This document shows, piece after piece, positions 1 to 7,330 of a stretch of DNA of 44,710 nt. The notes below the pieces were generated by a model. That model ran no database searches and was not told the DNA's origin. It worked only from the letters and a program-made list of their open reading frames with translations. Position numbers and translations under genes: made by a program. The stretch comes from a virus. The stretch is taken from the IMG/VR virus record IMGVR_UViG_3300027834_000012, positions 1 through 44,710 of that record; one strand, 5' to 3'. Position 1 is the first letter of the stretch. Each line of letters opens with the position of its first letter.

Positions 1-3
1 CCG

Positions 4-672
4 CTATCTGCGCCAAGGCTTGAGGTTGCGGCGCTGGATAGCGGGCAGCTTTGGGTCTGCATGCGTGGGCTTAGGCCATGAAATCGGCAGGCCATCACGG
101 CGCGCAATCAAGAACAGCCGCTTACGGATGGTTGGCGCGCCATAATCGCAGGCGCGCAGCAGTCGCCAGTCTACCTGGTAGCCGTGGCGCTTGAGGCAGC
201 TCACGAATCCACGGAAGGTCTGCCCCTTGCGTGCGGGGTCAGGGCGCACCTTGCCGTCTGCGCCTTTGATCAGTGGGCCCCAGTCTTGGAACTCTTCGAC
301 GTTCTCCAGCACGATCACCCGCGGCTTAACCTTGGCTGCCCAGCGAGCGGCTACCCACGCCAGCCCTCGCACGCTTTTAGATACGGGGCGACCGCCCTTG
401 GCCTTGCTGTGGTGGCGGCAGTCAGGGCTAAACCATGCCAGCCCAACGGGCATGCCGTTGGTGGCTTGCTCGGGGTCTACGTCCCATACGTCCGCGACTG
501 AATGCTCGCTGCCTGGGTGGTTAGCGGTGTGCACGGCGATGGCGGTGGAATCGTGGTTGATGGCCAAGTCAACCGAGCGGCCTAGCGCCTGCTCGATGCC
601 TTCGCTGGCGCCACCCCCGCCGGCGAAATTATCAACGACGAGCTCATGGCCGAAGAGGTTTAGGTTGCTCAT
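4..672 (-). pseudogene. C5 cytosine DNA methyltransferase, probably frameshifted
   Basis: The protein carries the expected motifs of a cytosine-5 DNA methyltransferase: motif I (DNFAGGGGASEG, about residues 14-25), the catalytic cysteine in the variant motif SPDCRHHSKAKGG (Cys85), motif VI ENV (123-125) and the GAPTIRKRLF motif VIII region near residue 180. It would methylate cytosine in a specific sequence, protecting phage DNA or altering host restriction. Family members are usually about twice this length; here a stop follows LKPWRR only 4 bases from the window start. Adding one C near position 11 would restore LKPWRQIA, a common continuation in this family from recall, so a one-base deletion (or a sequence error) is likely. 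It is the last visible gene of the leftward operon and overlaps its upstream neighbour by ATGA. Confidence 0.82.
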
Positions 673-962
673 AACGCCATGCCCTCCTGAATCGCTACCC
701 GCGGCTCTGGACGGTTGATAACGTCAAAGCACTTGATGTGTGGTTCTGGCGCGTGGGCGTTGCAGATCTGAGTGGCGAAGACTTGCACACCGTGGCGGCT
801 GCATTGACCGTAGGGCGTGCGGCTAGGCTTGACCTGCAAGCTGGATTGACGCTGAAAAGGGCAGTGCTTGTCTTCATCAAAGCCCTGGTGTTCGTAGCTC
901 TGGCAGCTAACGCATGCTTTGGGCGAGTGCATGAAGGGCTCTACGCCGGTTTGATTGCTCAC
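669..962 (-). CDS. Small Cys-rich hypothetical phage protein
   Basis: A 97-residue protein with an N-terminal CVSCQSY knuckle and further Cys/His residues (CPF, CSRHG, CNAH), suggesting a small metal-binding fold. It starts at GTG (960-962), overlapping the stop of the gene upstream as GTGA, and its own stop overlaps the methyltransferase start as ATGA. This chained coupling supports the start choice. I do not recognise the family. The spacing of its cysteines is compatible with a zinc-binding protein, but that is inference. Confidence 0.7.
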   Translation of the reverse strand: MSNQTGVEPFMHSPKACVSCQSYEHQGFDEDKHCPFQRQSSLQVKPSRTPYGQCSRHGVQVFATQICNAHAPEPHIKCFDVINRPEPRVAIQEGMAL

Positions 963-1642
963 TGGCTGGCCTCCACGTCTTCGGCGGTGATGGTGTATTC
1001 CTGCACGTTAGCGATGGTGTAGAAGCCTGGGGAGCAATAGGAGGTTGCCCAGGCGTCGATAAGCGCTTGTAGTATTTCCTCATGCTGTTTTGTGACTTCT
1101 GGGTAGTCTTCGGCAACCTCTCCCGCTTCGTCTTCGGCCTGTAATTGCATGCCCTCAATGACCGATTCATGAAGGTTGGTGGTGTAGTCAGTTGCTTTGT
1201 CCCACCGCTTAACGCCCATATGCACCACATCGCCCGCTACGCGCTCACGATCTGCAATCAGTTCGCTTAGGTCGTCGTACTTATTGCTCTGCCATTCGTC
1301 GTCTGTTGAATAGAGAGTTTCGGGTTCTGGCTCTGGCGCCGCTTCTGCACGTTCAATGCGGTCATATTCAGCAGCTAGCAATGCCATGGCTTTTATGATG
1401 TTGCGCTTGGGGTCGTCGCTGGGTTTCCACCAGCAGTTGCCCCATGGCCATAGCTCATCTAGTAAATCAATCATCAGATCATTATCGCCAAGCGTATCGG
1501 CCGGAAGGATAGAAATTACGTAGCTCGCCGCAGCCGCTGCAATCTCACCATCACGATGCTCATCATCATGTGCCGTATCGAAACCTTCCTCGCTTACCTG
1601 GCGTAGACGCTCTTCCATCGCTTTGATAATGGCTTTAGACAT
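959..1642 (-). CDS. Conserved phage early protein of unknown function
   Basis: About 227 residues, acidic. The N-terminal part reads like a widespread phage early protein with the pattern RLRQVSEEGFDTAHDDEHRDGEI followed by WPWGNCWWKPSDDPKRNI and KAMALLAAEYDRIERA; that family has no assigned biochemical role that I can name. The C-terminal half (about 120-227) is a separate acidic segment. The start at 1642 is preferred over one 36 bases upstream because an excellent ribosome site (GGAGGTGA) sits just before it. The stop overlaps the next GTG start. Confidence 0.75.
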   Translation of the reverse strand: MSKAIIKAMEERLRQVSEEGFDTAHDDEHRDGEIAAAAASYVISILPADTLGDNDLMIDLLDELWPWGNCWWKPSDDPKRNIIKAMALLAAEYDRIERAEAAPEPEPETLYSTDDEWQSNKYDDLSELIADRERVAGDVVHMGVKRWDKATDYTTNLHESVIEGMQLQAEDEAGEVAEDYPEVTKQHEEILQALIDAWATSYCSPGFYTIANVQEYTITAEDVEASQ

Positions 1643-1934
1643 GCTGGTCACCTCCGATAATTTTCCCGGCGTCGGCAATATGGTTGAGCGGGCGAGTCAA
1701 TCCGAGCGCGCTGGCGCTTAAGACGGCTTCGCGGCGTTCAGCGGCAGCTTTGACACGTGCGTTTTGTTCAGCCATGCGCGCCGCTTGGTTGGGCTTTGCG
1801 ACTAGCGATTGGCCGCGCTTACCTTCGCGATAGCGCACTGACAGCGAGGAAACGTGGATACCATGGCGCCGCGCTAGCTCGCTGAGCGTGACGCTCTCAT
1901 TGGTGGCGGGGTCGGTGACGTAGATTGCACTCAT
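1635..1934 (-). CDS. Small HTH-like DNA-binding protein
   Basis: A 99-residue basic protein. Residues about 14-36 (VTLSELARRHGIHVSSLSVR) look like a helix-turn-helix with recognition helix, followed by YREGKRG, typical of small phage proteins that bind DNA. The C-terminus is Ala/Arg-rich and helical. It starts at ATG overlapping the rdgC stop (ATGA) and runs 8 bases into the following gene. A regulatory or DNA-packaging-accessory role is possible, but the exact function is unknown. Confidence 0.65.
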   Translation of the reverse strand: MSAIYVTDPATNESVTLSELARRHGIHVSSLSVRYREGKRGQSLVAKPNQAARMAEQNARVKAAAERREAVLSASALGLTRPLNHIADAGKIIGGDQHV

Positions 1935-2857
1935 GCTGTCGGCTCCCGCTGGGTCTCACCGCCCAGCCATTCAACAAGCCGCTCAACATTGGTGCGCAGG
2001 CTGCCCGCCATTAGTATGAAGTCGGTTTCAAAGCGGGCTAGGGCGTCGTCACCATCGTCGGTGTGGTCGGCTTCCTCAATGAGGGCGTCACCAAAGCGAA
2101 TCGACTTAAGCGCTAGATCGTCATGCAGGATGAAGGAAAGCTGCCCCTCGATACTGAGCGCCAACTTGCTGGCTTGGCGGCCGCTTTCGAGTAGCTGCTG
2201 CATTTCGTCGCTGTCGAGATCCACCTGGCGCCCGCGCACCACGCCGTCATCACCTTTGGCTTTCAGCTCTACGTTGTCGCCCAACTGTAAATCGGCAGGG
2301 CGGCTGGCGGTATCGCCTAGCCACGTGGTCATGGCGCGAATGGGCAGCGTTTGCGTAGATAGCGGCGTGACCTTGAGGCTGCCCAGGGTTTCACGGAGTA
2401 GGTCGAGCACGTCCTCTGCACGGGTTCGGCTGCTGACATTGACGCCAATCAGCTGGCGCTCGGTATCCCACCACAGGTCTATGCGCTGGCTGCGCACGAA
2501 AGCGCGTGGGAGTAGCGCCTCGGTAGCCTGCTCTTTGAGTGCGGTTTTCTCTTTGCGTGTGACCTTGCGGCCCTCGCTGGCTTCGATCTCAGCTACCTGC
2601 TCGTCTACTTCCTCTTTAATGACGGAGGCGGGTAGTAGGCGTTCTTGGCGCAGGGCGCTAATCAAGCGGTGGCCTTGGATCTCGTGGAGTAGCTGGCCAC
2701 CAGCTAGGCGACCTGCTGGCGCTGCCCAGCCAAGGCGGCGTGCGTCTGCATTGCCTAGGGGCTTGGCACGATGCTCGTCAAGAATCAGGGCCATTTGCTC
2801 GGGGCTTAGCAGCTGCTGCTCGTGGATCCGGTAGAGGTGTAGGTGTTTGAACCACAT
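1931..2857 (-). CDS. rdgC: Recombination-associated protein RdgC
   Basis: A 308-residue protein, the usual RdgC length, beginning MWFKHLHLYRI with the conserved region GWAAPAGR at about 43-50, HEIQGHRLI, and LLPASVIKEEVDEQVAEIE in the first third. RdgC forms a ring-shaped dimer that encircles double-stranded DNA and restrains RecA-promoted strand exchange. In a phage early operon it may modulate recombination of phage DNA or shield DNA ends. An AAGGACG site precedes the start. It is co-transcribed with the other leftward early genes. RdgC is usually a chromosomal housekeeping gene, so its presence here is a recruited or phage-adapted copy; it appears intact. Confidence 0.93.
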   Translation of the reverse strand: MWFKHLHLYRIHEQQLLSPEQMALILDEHRAKPLGNADARRLGWAAPAGRLAGGQLLHEIQGHRLISALRQERLLPASVIKEEVDEQVAEIEASEGRKVTRKEKTALKEQATEALLPRAFVRSQRIDLWWDTERQLIGVNVSSRTRAEDVLDLLRETLGSLKVTPLSTQTLPIRAMTTWLGDTASRPADLQLGDNVELKAKGDDGVVRGRQVDLDSDEMQQLLESGRQASKLALSIEGQLSFILHDDLALKSIRFGDALIEEADHTDDGDDALARFETDFILMAGSLRTNVERLVEWLGGETQREPTA

Positions 2858-2858
2858 C

Positions 2859-2942
2859 TTAGGCGTCCTTTTGCTGGTTCTGGTCAGTGCCCTTAGCTGG
2901 CGCTGGCTTAAAGATTAGGTCGAAGGCGGCTTGGTCGATCAT
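2859..2942 (-). CDS. 27-residue coupled micro-ORF upstream of rdgC
   Basis: A short reading frame encoding MIDQAAFDLIFKPAP followed by a polar tail (AKGTDQNQQKDA). Its ATG overlaps the stop of the preceding gene as ATGA, like almost all joins in this operon, and it fills exactly the gap before rdgC, with the rdgC ribosome site lying inside its last codons. It lacks a clear ribosome site of its own, so it would be translated by coupling. It may be a real micro-protein or a leader that carries ribosomes to rdgC. Confidence 0.45.
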   Translation of the reverse strand: MIDQAAFDLIFKPAPAKGTDQNQQKDA

Positions 2943-3151
2943 GTGCGGCTATCCAGTTCCGCCAGCGCATCACCGCAGCTAATGGCCGTGACTTCGCAAT
3001 CGGGCGCGTGGCTGGGGCTCTCAAATAGCGGGAAGGCTTCGACTGCTTGCTTGATGGCTGAGTCGGGGCTTTCGCTTTTCACGGCCACGATCACGGTTAA
3101 GTAGCGCGTGTTTTGCTGGCCGGTAAACGGGTGGAATTCGCTGGGTGTCAT
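2939..3151 (-). CDS. Small hypothetical phage protein
   Basis: A 70-residue protein starting MTPSEFHPFTGQQNTRYLTVIVAV. The start at 3151 is chosen because GGCAGGAG lies at proper distance and the ATG overlaps the stop of the preceding gene (ATGA); an earlier in-frame start at 3169 would lie deeper in the neighbour. A short beta-strand (YLTVIVAVKS) then a helix with a SPDSAIKQAVEAFP pattern suggest a small alpha/beta fold. Family not recognised. Confidence 0.68.
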   Translation of the reverse strand: MTPSEFHPFTGQQNTRYLTVIVAVKSESPDSAIKQAVEAFPLFESPSHAPDCEVTAISCGDALAELDSRT

Positions 3152-3468
3152 TGGGTGTACTCCTGCCAAACGGTTTGGGTAACGGGCTTATTGCGCTTCA
3201 TGACCTGCACCTTTTTCGGGAACATGATGCGAAGGTCTCGCGCCCGCCCTGACCGCTTCGCGATCTCTATAAATTGCTTGGCGTACTGGGGCGCATCGAA
3301 CGGCGCACTTAATGGCACCTTGCGCTTGCTCTCCATGATTACGTTGAAGCGCTCCAATACCCGCTCCTCGTACTCGCTCACCGACTCCCCGGCTTGGGGG
3401 GGGGTAGAGGCCCGGGCTAGCTGCAGGGCTTTGCATTCGGTCATGCCGTATACGCGGAAGGTGCTCAT
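3148..3468 (-). CDS. Hypothetical phage early protein
   Basis: A 106-residue basic protein (MSTFRVYGMTECKALQLARA...). It is predicted mainly helical with a Lys/Arg-rich second half (IAKRSGRARDLRIMFPKKVQVMKRNKP), compatible with nucleic-acid binding. It overlaps both neighbours by 4 bases. Function unknown. Confidence 0.68.
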   Translation of the reverse strand: MSTFRVYGMTECKALQLARASTPPQAGESVSEYEERVLERFNVIMESKRKVPLSAPFDAPQYAKQFIEIAKRSGRARDLRIMFPKKVQVMKRNKPVTQTVWQEYTQ

Positions 3469-4517
3469 GCTGCCTCCTCAAGCGGTACCGCCTTGGTCAG
3501 GTCGTCTTCAATGATGTAGTTACCCAGCTCGGCGCGGGTGTATTTGCCTGCGTCGTTGGCGCTATTGCGGTAACCGCAGAAGTTGGGGGCATACCAAGCC
3601 GAGTGGCCTTTGTGCCAAATCAGGTAAAGGGGCTCGTTTTCGGGGAACAGGACTTCTTTCAGCACCTGGGCGCGCTTGAAATCCATGGCCTTGATGGCTT
3701 TAGCCAACTCGCTCTCTAGGCGTTGGCGGCGTTGGCGCTCATTGCGCTTGACGCGAAGGCAGCCAGGGTTGTTGACGTAGAGGTAAAAGCTCGCTTCGTT
3801 GCTAACTTCGTACTTGCCACTAACCACCCACCACATGTTGTTGATGTTGTAGTAGGCGGTACCAACGCACATGCGGCCTTTGTGATCGGGGTAGTAAACA
3901 CGCTGACCATGCTCAATTAACTGACCATCAGCTGACTTTCGATTGTCGTCACGAATCTGATAGGCACTTGTATCGCCTTGGAAATGCCAGCTAGAAGCCC
4001 AGCAGGCTTCGACATATTCCAAAGCTGTTAAAGCGCCCGGGCCTCGATTTTCACTTCGTCCGTCACGCTTTCCTGATTGGAATTCATACCCGGCAAACAC
4101 GCTACAAAGGTATGCGCGAAGCCGGTTACGAGTGCGCTGCATTTCCAGGCGAAGCAAGTACGGCATGCGCTGCTCTTTATCGAAGTCGTAGCGCCCTCCG
4201 TTTGGGTTTTCACCATTTGCAACGTCTTGCCACATCTCGAATTCAATGTGGCGACCTGACAGATCTAGGAAGCCCTGAAGGTCGCCTTTTTGGCAGTAGC
4301 GGTGATTCTCTGCGAACTTCCGACTGTAGGTTTTAACCATTTCTGCCGGCACTTCAGTGCGCCAGCCAAGACGCCTAAGCTGTTGCGCCATGCGAATAAA
4401 CACATCTTTCTTGAACTGGTGCTCCCAATCACCAAATGCTGGGCCATTAGATTCTTCCCATACATGAAGGCTGGCATCGTGGAAGTGTACGGAACCTGAA
4501 CGGTTAATCTGTGCCAT
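3465..4517 (-). CDS. Large hypothetical phage early protein
   Basis: About 350 residues, soluble, rich in aromatic residues (NNMWWVVSGKYEV, LIWHKGHSAWYAPNFCGYR). The first start at 4688 is rejected because it would overlap the upstream gene by over 150 bases; the start at 4517 has GAGGTGA about 6 bases upstream, with a second ATG at 4523 as alternative. Residues near 300 (ERQRRQRLESELAKAIKAMDFKRAQVLKEVLFP) form a charged helix resembling a UvrB/UvrC-type motif in pattern only. No catalytic motif is clear. Similar long unknown proteins occur in early operons of temperate phages of Pseudomonas-like hosts by recall; function not known. Confidence 0.72.
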   Translation of the reverse strand: MAQINRSGSVHFHDASLHVWEESNGPAFGDWEHQFKKDVFIRMAQQLRRLGWRTEVPAEMVKTYSRKFAENHRYCQKGDLQGFLDLSGRHIEFEMWQDVANGENPNGGRYDFDKEQRMPYLLRLEMQRTRNRLRAYLCSVFAGYEFQSGKRDGRSENRGPGALTALEYVEACWASSWHFQGDTSAYQIRDDNRKSADGQLIEHGQRVYYPDHKGRMCVGTAYYNINNMWWVVSGKYEVSNEASFYLYVNNPGCLRVKRNERQRRQRLESELAKAIKAMDFKRAQVLKEVLFPENEPLYLIWHKGHSAWYAPNFCGYRNSANDAGKYTRAELGNYIIEDDLTKAVPLEEAA

Positions 4518-4527
4518 CGTCATCACC

Positions 4528-4854
4528 TCAAAACTGAACAAACTGGTTGAAAGGCACGGTTTCGGGCATGGCCAGCCGTGCGGGGGAAACGTCAGTGGGT
4601 AGCGCTGGGCCTGCTGGGCGCATGCCTGGGCATTGCTCGGGTACGTTGATGCTGTCGTCCCAATCGCGGTGGCCCACGCGCTGCTCAAGCGGTACGCCGC
4701 GCGCCTTCTCTGCCTCGAATACCGCTACGCCTTCGCAGTAGGCGAGCACATCACGCTCTTGGTCTTCGGCTTCGCCCTCGGCCAGCATTCCCATGGCGGC
4801 GACGACCGCAAGCAAGGCTATTGCCCATTTGGTGTTGGTGCGTTGAGCGCTCAT
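4528..4854 (-). CDS. Small membrane-anchored or secreted hypothetical protein
   Basis: 108 residues with an N-terminal hydrophobic segment (about 10-25, WAIALLAVVAAMGMLA) after a basic start, then a soluble acidic/proline-rich tail with two cysteines. This is the form of an inner-membrane anchor or signal peptide. Its start overlaps the upstream stop (ATGA). An envelope protein expressed from the early-left operon could act on the host surface or division, but no family is recognised. Confidence 0.62.
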   Translation of the reverse strand: MSAQRTNTKWAIALLAVVAAMGMLAEGEAEDQERDVLAYCEGVAVFEAEKARGVPLEQRVGHRDWDDSINVPEQCPGMRPAGPALPTDVSPARLAMPETVPFNQFVQF

Positions 4855-5156
4855 GCGGCTAGCTCCTGTGTTGGGCCATCGGTTTCCAGTGGGTGGCGCT
4901 GTAGGTTGATGCGCTGTTCTACGTGAGCGCCCCAGAGCACATCGCGCAGTGCGTTACGGGCGGCTAGCTCAGTGGGTAGCGGGGCGTTCGTTCGTACGAT
5001 GATCTTGGTGCCTTCCTTGCCAACGAACGCGGGCAGGTAGCCGCCACCCAAGACGGACTCGGCATAAATCACGGTGCCGTGCAGGGTGTAGCCGTCTTGC
5101 ATGGCGAACAGGCGCCAGTGATTGATCACGAACTTGAGGCTGATGACGTGGTTCAT
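4851..5156 (-). CDS. Hypothetical phage early protein
   Basis: 101 residues with alternating beta-type segments (YTLHGTVIYAESVLGGGYLP, GTKIIVRTNA) followed by a helical region with ELAARNALRDVLWG. The start is fixed by ATGA overlap with the preceding gene and its end by overlap with the next. Not recognised. Confidence 0.66.
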   Translation of the reverse strand: MNHVISLKFVINHWRLFAMQDGYTLHGTVIYAESVLGGGYLPAFVGKEGTKIIVRTNAPLPTELAARNALRDVLWGAHVEQRINLQRHPLETDGPTQELAA

Positions 5157-5470
5157 TGGGCACCGCCTGTGCTGTCGATCAGCAATGATTCAAGGTGATG
5201 AACAATGGTGCTGAGATCTGCATAGGCGGTTTCGCTGATCAGGTAAAAGCAATCAAAGCGGCGATGACTTTCGTGCTGTGCGTTACGTGCAGCCAGCCAT
5301 GTTTCGCAGAATATTCCCTGAGGAGTGGTCTCCAGCTGTACGGCATGCTTGCCTTGCAGATTGATGGCCAGTGCCAGCTCGTTTGCTTGGCCGAGTTTCA
5401 TCAGAAACACAGTAGTGATGCCGTGTGTTTGATAGCCCTGACTGAGGGTTTGGTATATTTCGTGGCTCAT
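5153..5470 (-). CDS. Hypothetical phage early protein
   Basis: 105 residues, mixed alpha/beta, start MSHEIYQTLSQGYQTHG and segment KHAVQLETTPQGIFCETWLAA. It is coupled to both neighbours by 4-base overlaps. No motif allows a function to be named. Confidence 0.66.
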   Translation of the reverse strand: MSHEIYQTLSQGYQTHGITTVFLMKLGQANELALAINLQGKHAVQLETTPQGIFCETWLAARNAQHESHRRFDCFYLISETAYADLSTIVHHLESLLIDSTGGAQ

Positions 5471-5898
5471 GCAAACAGGCTCCCACTCAGGCGCTGACTG
5501 ATCCGCGCGGTGACGCTGCTATGGGTGCGGGTACGTGTTGGCTGGCGGTGGCGCATTGCGTCCATGTCGGGGTTGATGCCGCTAAAAATCAGCGTTGAAA
5601 CCAGCGGTGCAATAACTGCCCAGCAGCGGACTTTTTCGATCCAATCTTTTTCTAGCGCTTTTGCCACCGCTTCTGCGGCACGGTGTGCGTTGAGGTAGTA
5701 GAGGATGGCGGCAGAGGTGGCACTAACCGTGCGAGGCGAGCAGCCGCGCAGCTTGGCAATCTCTTTATGGGTCATGCCCGCTGCGATGCAGGCAATCACT
5801 TGGGCTTGCGTGCGGCTGGGCCACTGGCTGTTGCGCGGGCCAAAGCGGCACTTGAAGCCTTGGCATTCGAATTCGGTGGGTTCGGTTGTGATTTGCAT
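5467..5898 (-). CDS. LuxR-type helix-turn-helix protein, first gene of the leftward operon
   Basis: 143 residues. Residues about 29-66 (TQAQVIACIAAGMTHKEIA through KLRGCSPRTVSATSAAI) match the pattern of a LuxR/GerE-type DNA-binding domain: turn after helix 2 (AGMTHKEIA) and recognition helix SPRTVSATS. The C-terminal third has a hydrophobic stretch (CWAVIAPLVSTLIFSGI) that could pack as a helix or touch the membrane. It is the promoter-proximal gene, the position of N or other early regulators in lambdoid phages, so it may tune the leftward operon. The regulatory target is unknown. Confidence 0.75.
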   Translation of the reverse strand: MQITTEPTEFECQGFKCRFGPRNSQWPSRTQAQVIACIAAGMTHKEIAKLRGCSPRTVSATSAAILYYLNAHRAAEAVAKALEKDWIEKVRCWAVIAPLVSTLIFSGINPDMDAMRHRQPTRTRTHSSVTARISQRLSGSLFA

Positions 5899-5931
5899 GG
5901 TGTTTGCCCTCGCTTGAAAATCTCTAAAGTG

Positions 5932-5960
5932 ATTAAAGCAATCTTTAAAGAATCAATCAA
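5932..5960 (-). promoter_or_regulatory. Leftward early promoter (PL-like)
   Basis: On the minus strand, TTGATT (5960-5955) and TTTAAT (5937-5932) are separated by 17 bases, a good sigma70 match placed directly upstream of the leftward operon. It overlaps the operator cluster, as expected for repression by CI. Confidence 0.6.
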
Positions 5961-5991
5961 GCAAGCTTTAGTATTTTTTTAGCCATGCTTT
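5936..5991. promoter_or_regulatory. OL-like operator cluster, three 12-bp sites
   Basis: Three related 12-mers lie exactly 22 bases apart: AAAGCAATCTTT (5936), CAAGCAAGCTTT (5958) and TAGCCATGCTTT (5980). They resemble the perfect palindrome CAAGCATGCTTG on the other side of the repressor gene. The cluster covers the leftward promoter. Confidence 0.6.
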
Positions 5992-6003
5992 AATTTAGGC
6001 CGT

Positions 6004-6027
6004 AAAAAAGCCCGCTCAATGGCGGGC
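6004..6027 (-). terminator. Terminator of the repressor gene
   Basis: On the minus strand GCCCGC (6027-6022) pairs with GCGGGC (6015-6010) and is followed by six T, just beyond the repressor stop. Confidence 0.8.
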
Positions 6028-6052
6028 CTGTATTGGCATTTTGGTGCGGGGG

Positions 6053-6700
6053 TTAGCGCTGCCGCATTCGCATGTCTGCGATCACTACTCCAATGATTTG
6101 GCAGTTACCGTTAATTTCTAGGTAGGGATTGTTCCATGCGGGATTGAGAGCTTTGAGCATACGCGGACTACCTGGCTCTTCGATGAGGCGCTTGAATGTT
6201 GCTTCGTTGCTTTCAGTCATTACTGCAACTACATCATCATTTGGCAGCGGCACTTGCTCGGGGTCAACGAAGATCAGCCGCCCCGGCGGATAGTCCGGCA
6301 CCATGCTTTCACCCACCACGCGTAGCACGAACGTTTGCTCGCTTGCGCCCGGTGGACGCGGGTACCAATTGGTGGTCTCTGGGTCTGTGTTGATGTCACA
6401 TACCTCAGCCCAATGTCCCGCCTGAACCCAGCTTATCTCTGGGCAATACCCAGTCAAGTTTGGCGCAGTATCGACGTTAGTTTCGGGCTTAAGCATTTGC
6501 CCCTTACCTGTAGTCAGCCATTCAAATCTACATCCCGTTGCCTCCGCTATCTTCAGCATATTTTCAGCTTTCGGTGCTTTGGTGTCTTGGCTAATCCATT
6601 GACCAACGGCAGCCGCACTCACGCCGCATTTTCTGGCTAGTGCAGATTTGGTAAGCCCTTTGTTCCGCATTGCAGCGGCAATTCTCTCTGACTGATTCAT
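6053..6700 (-). CDS. CI-like prophage repressor (HTH plus S24 autoprotease)
   Basis: 215 residues. The N-terminal XRE-type helix-turn-helix is at about 16-38 (LTKSALARKCGVSAAAVGQW). The C-terminal half is a LexA-like S24 domain with the cleavage bond Ala94-Gly95 (WVQAGHW), catalytic Ser132 (GESM) and Lys170 (ATFKRL). It should maintain lysogeny by binding the two operator clusters and be inactivated through RecA-stimulated self-cleavage on DNA damage. All catalytic residues are present, so the prophage looks SOS-inducible. It is divergent from the Cro-like gene; an antirepressor elsewhere in the prophage could also inactivate it or a related repressor. Confidence 0.94.
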   Translation of the reverse strand: MNQSERIAAAMRNKGLTKSALARKCGVSAAAVGQWISQDTKAPKAENMLKIAEATGCRFEWLTTGKGQMLKPETNVDTAPNLTGYCPEISWVQAGHWAEVCDINTDPETTNWYPRPPGASEQTFVLRVVGESMVPDYPPGRLIFVDPEQVPLPNDDVVAVMTESNEATFKRLIEEPGSPRMLKALNPAWNNPYLEINGNCQIIGVVIADMRMRQR

Positions 6701-6760
6701 AAAGCTAGCTTACTTATAGCCTAGGCAAGCATGCTTGTTGATACTTTAAAAGCATGCTTT
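6701..6760. promoter_or_regulatory. OR-like operator cluster, three 12-bp sites
   Basis: Sites AAAGCTAGCTTA (6701-6712), CAAGCATGCTTG (6726-6737, perfect palindrome) and AAAGCATGCTTT (6749-6760, perfect palindrome) fill the space between the repressor and Cro-like genes with 25- and 23-base spacing. This is the layout of lambda OR1-3. The repressor start lies at the edge of the first site. Confidence 0.68.
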
Positions 6761-6763
6761 AAT
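6735..6763 (+). promoter_or_regulatory. Rightward early promoter (PR-like)
   Basis: TTGTTG (6735-6740) and TTTAAT (6758-6763) are 17 bases apart and overlap two palindromic operators; the same -10 and spacing occur in the leftward promoter. An alternative -35 is TTGATA at 6738. Confidence 0.5.
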
Positions 6764-6792
6764 CTATGGATGCACAAAAGGAGACCCCAGGC

Positions 6793-7005
6793 ATGCAGAC
6801 TCGCAAAGCCATCGAGCATTTTGGTAGCACTCGCAAGCTTGCCGAGGCGCTAGGTATTACTCCCCAAGCAATCAACCAGTGGGGGGATGCTGTTCCTATG
6901 CTTCGCCAGTACGAGCTAGAGCGTGTGACTGCAGGAAAGCTCAAAGCTGACCTTGCAAAGCATAGCGCTAACACCCCGCTAGCCGCATCGGTACCGCAGC
7001 CGTGA
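6793..7005 (+). CDS. Cro-like repressor
   Basis: A 70-residue protein with a Cro-type helix-turn-helix: FGSTRKLAEALGITPQAINQ places helix 2 at about 12-19 and the recognition helix at TPQAINQW. The Cro signature continues with a short helix and YELERVTAGKL. The start at 6793 is chosen for the AAAGGAGA ribosome site 9 bases upstream; an ATG at 6766 would also be in frame but has no site. Cro should compete at the shared operators and favour lytic growth. Confidence 0.88.
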   Translation: MQTRKAIEHFGSTRKLAEALGITPQAINQWGDAVPMLRQYELERVTAGKLKADLAKHSANTPLAASVPQP

Positions 7006-7036
7006 TTTTCTATACAGGTATTTGTGAGGTGAGGGT

Positions 7037-7330
7037 ATGAGCTTAATTGAAGAGTCACTTCGGCTGGCGCGTACGCTTCGCAATGTCGAGGAGTGGGCTG
7101 GAAACGAGCATTACATAACGCACGCCGCCACTGATTTTAGTTTGTGGATCGGCAATGGTTTTCTCGGGCTGTGTGTGTATTGCCCCAACGCCAGCGCTAA
7201 GCAGGAAACGCGCGTGTACAGATACGGTTTTCTTTGCTCCTTGATCATTTGGTTTGGTGGTGCGCGCTCCTGGTACAAGGCAATTCGAGAAGTCCAGAAG
7301 CGGCGCACCAGCTTCAAGGGTGGCGTTTAA
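7037..7330 (+). CDS. Hypothetical early-right protein
   Basis: 97 residues starting MSLIEESLRLARTLRNVEEW, mostly helical, with an aromatic middle part (FSLWIGNGFLGLCVYCPNAS) and a basic C-terminus. A short GTGAGGG ribosome site lies upstream. It follows the Cro gene on the same transcript. No family recognised. Confidence 0.58.
   Translation: MSLIEESLRLARTLRNVEEWAGNEHYITHAATDFSLWIGNGFLGLCVYCPNASAKQETRVYRYGFLCSLIIWFGGARSWYKAIREVQKRRTSFKGGV

Noticed and set aside
1989-2834. Long plus-strand frame opposite rdgC
   Set aside because: Ser/Arg-rich translation typical of the shadow of a GC-rich gene; rdgC is clear.
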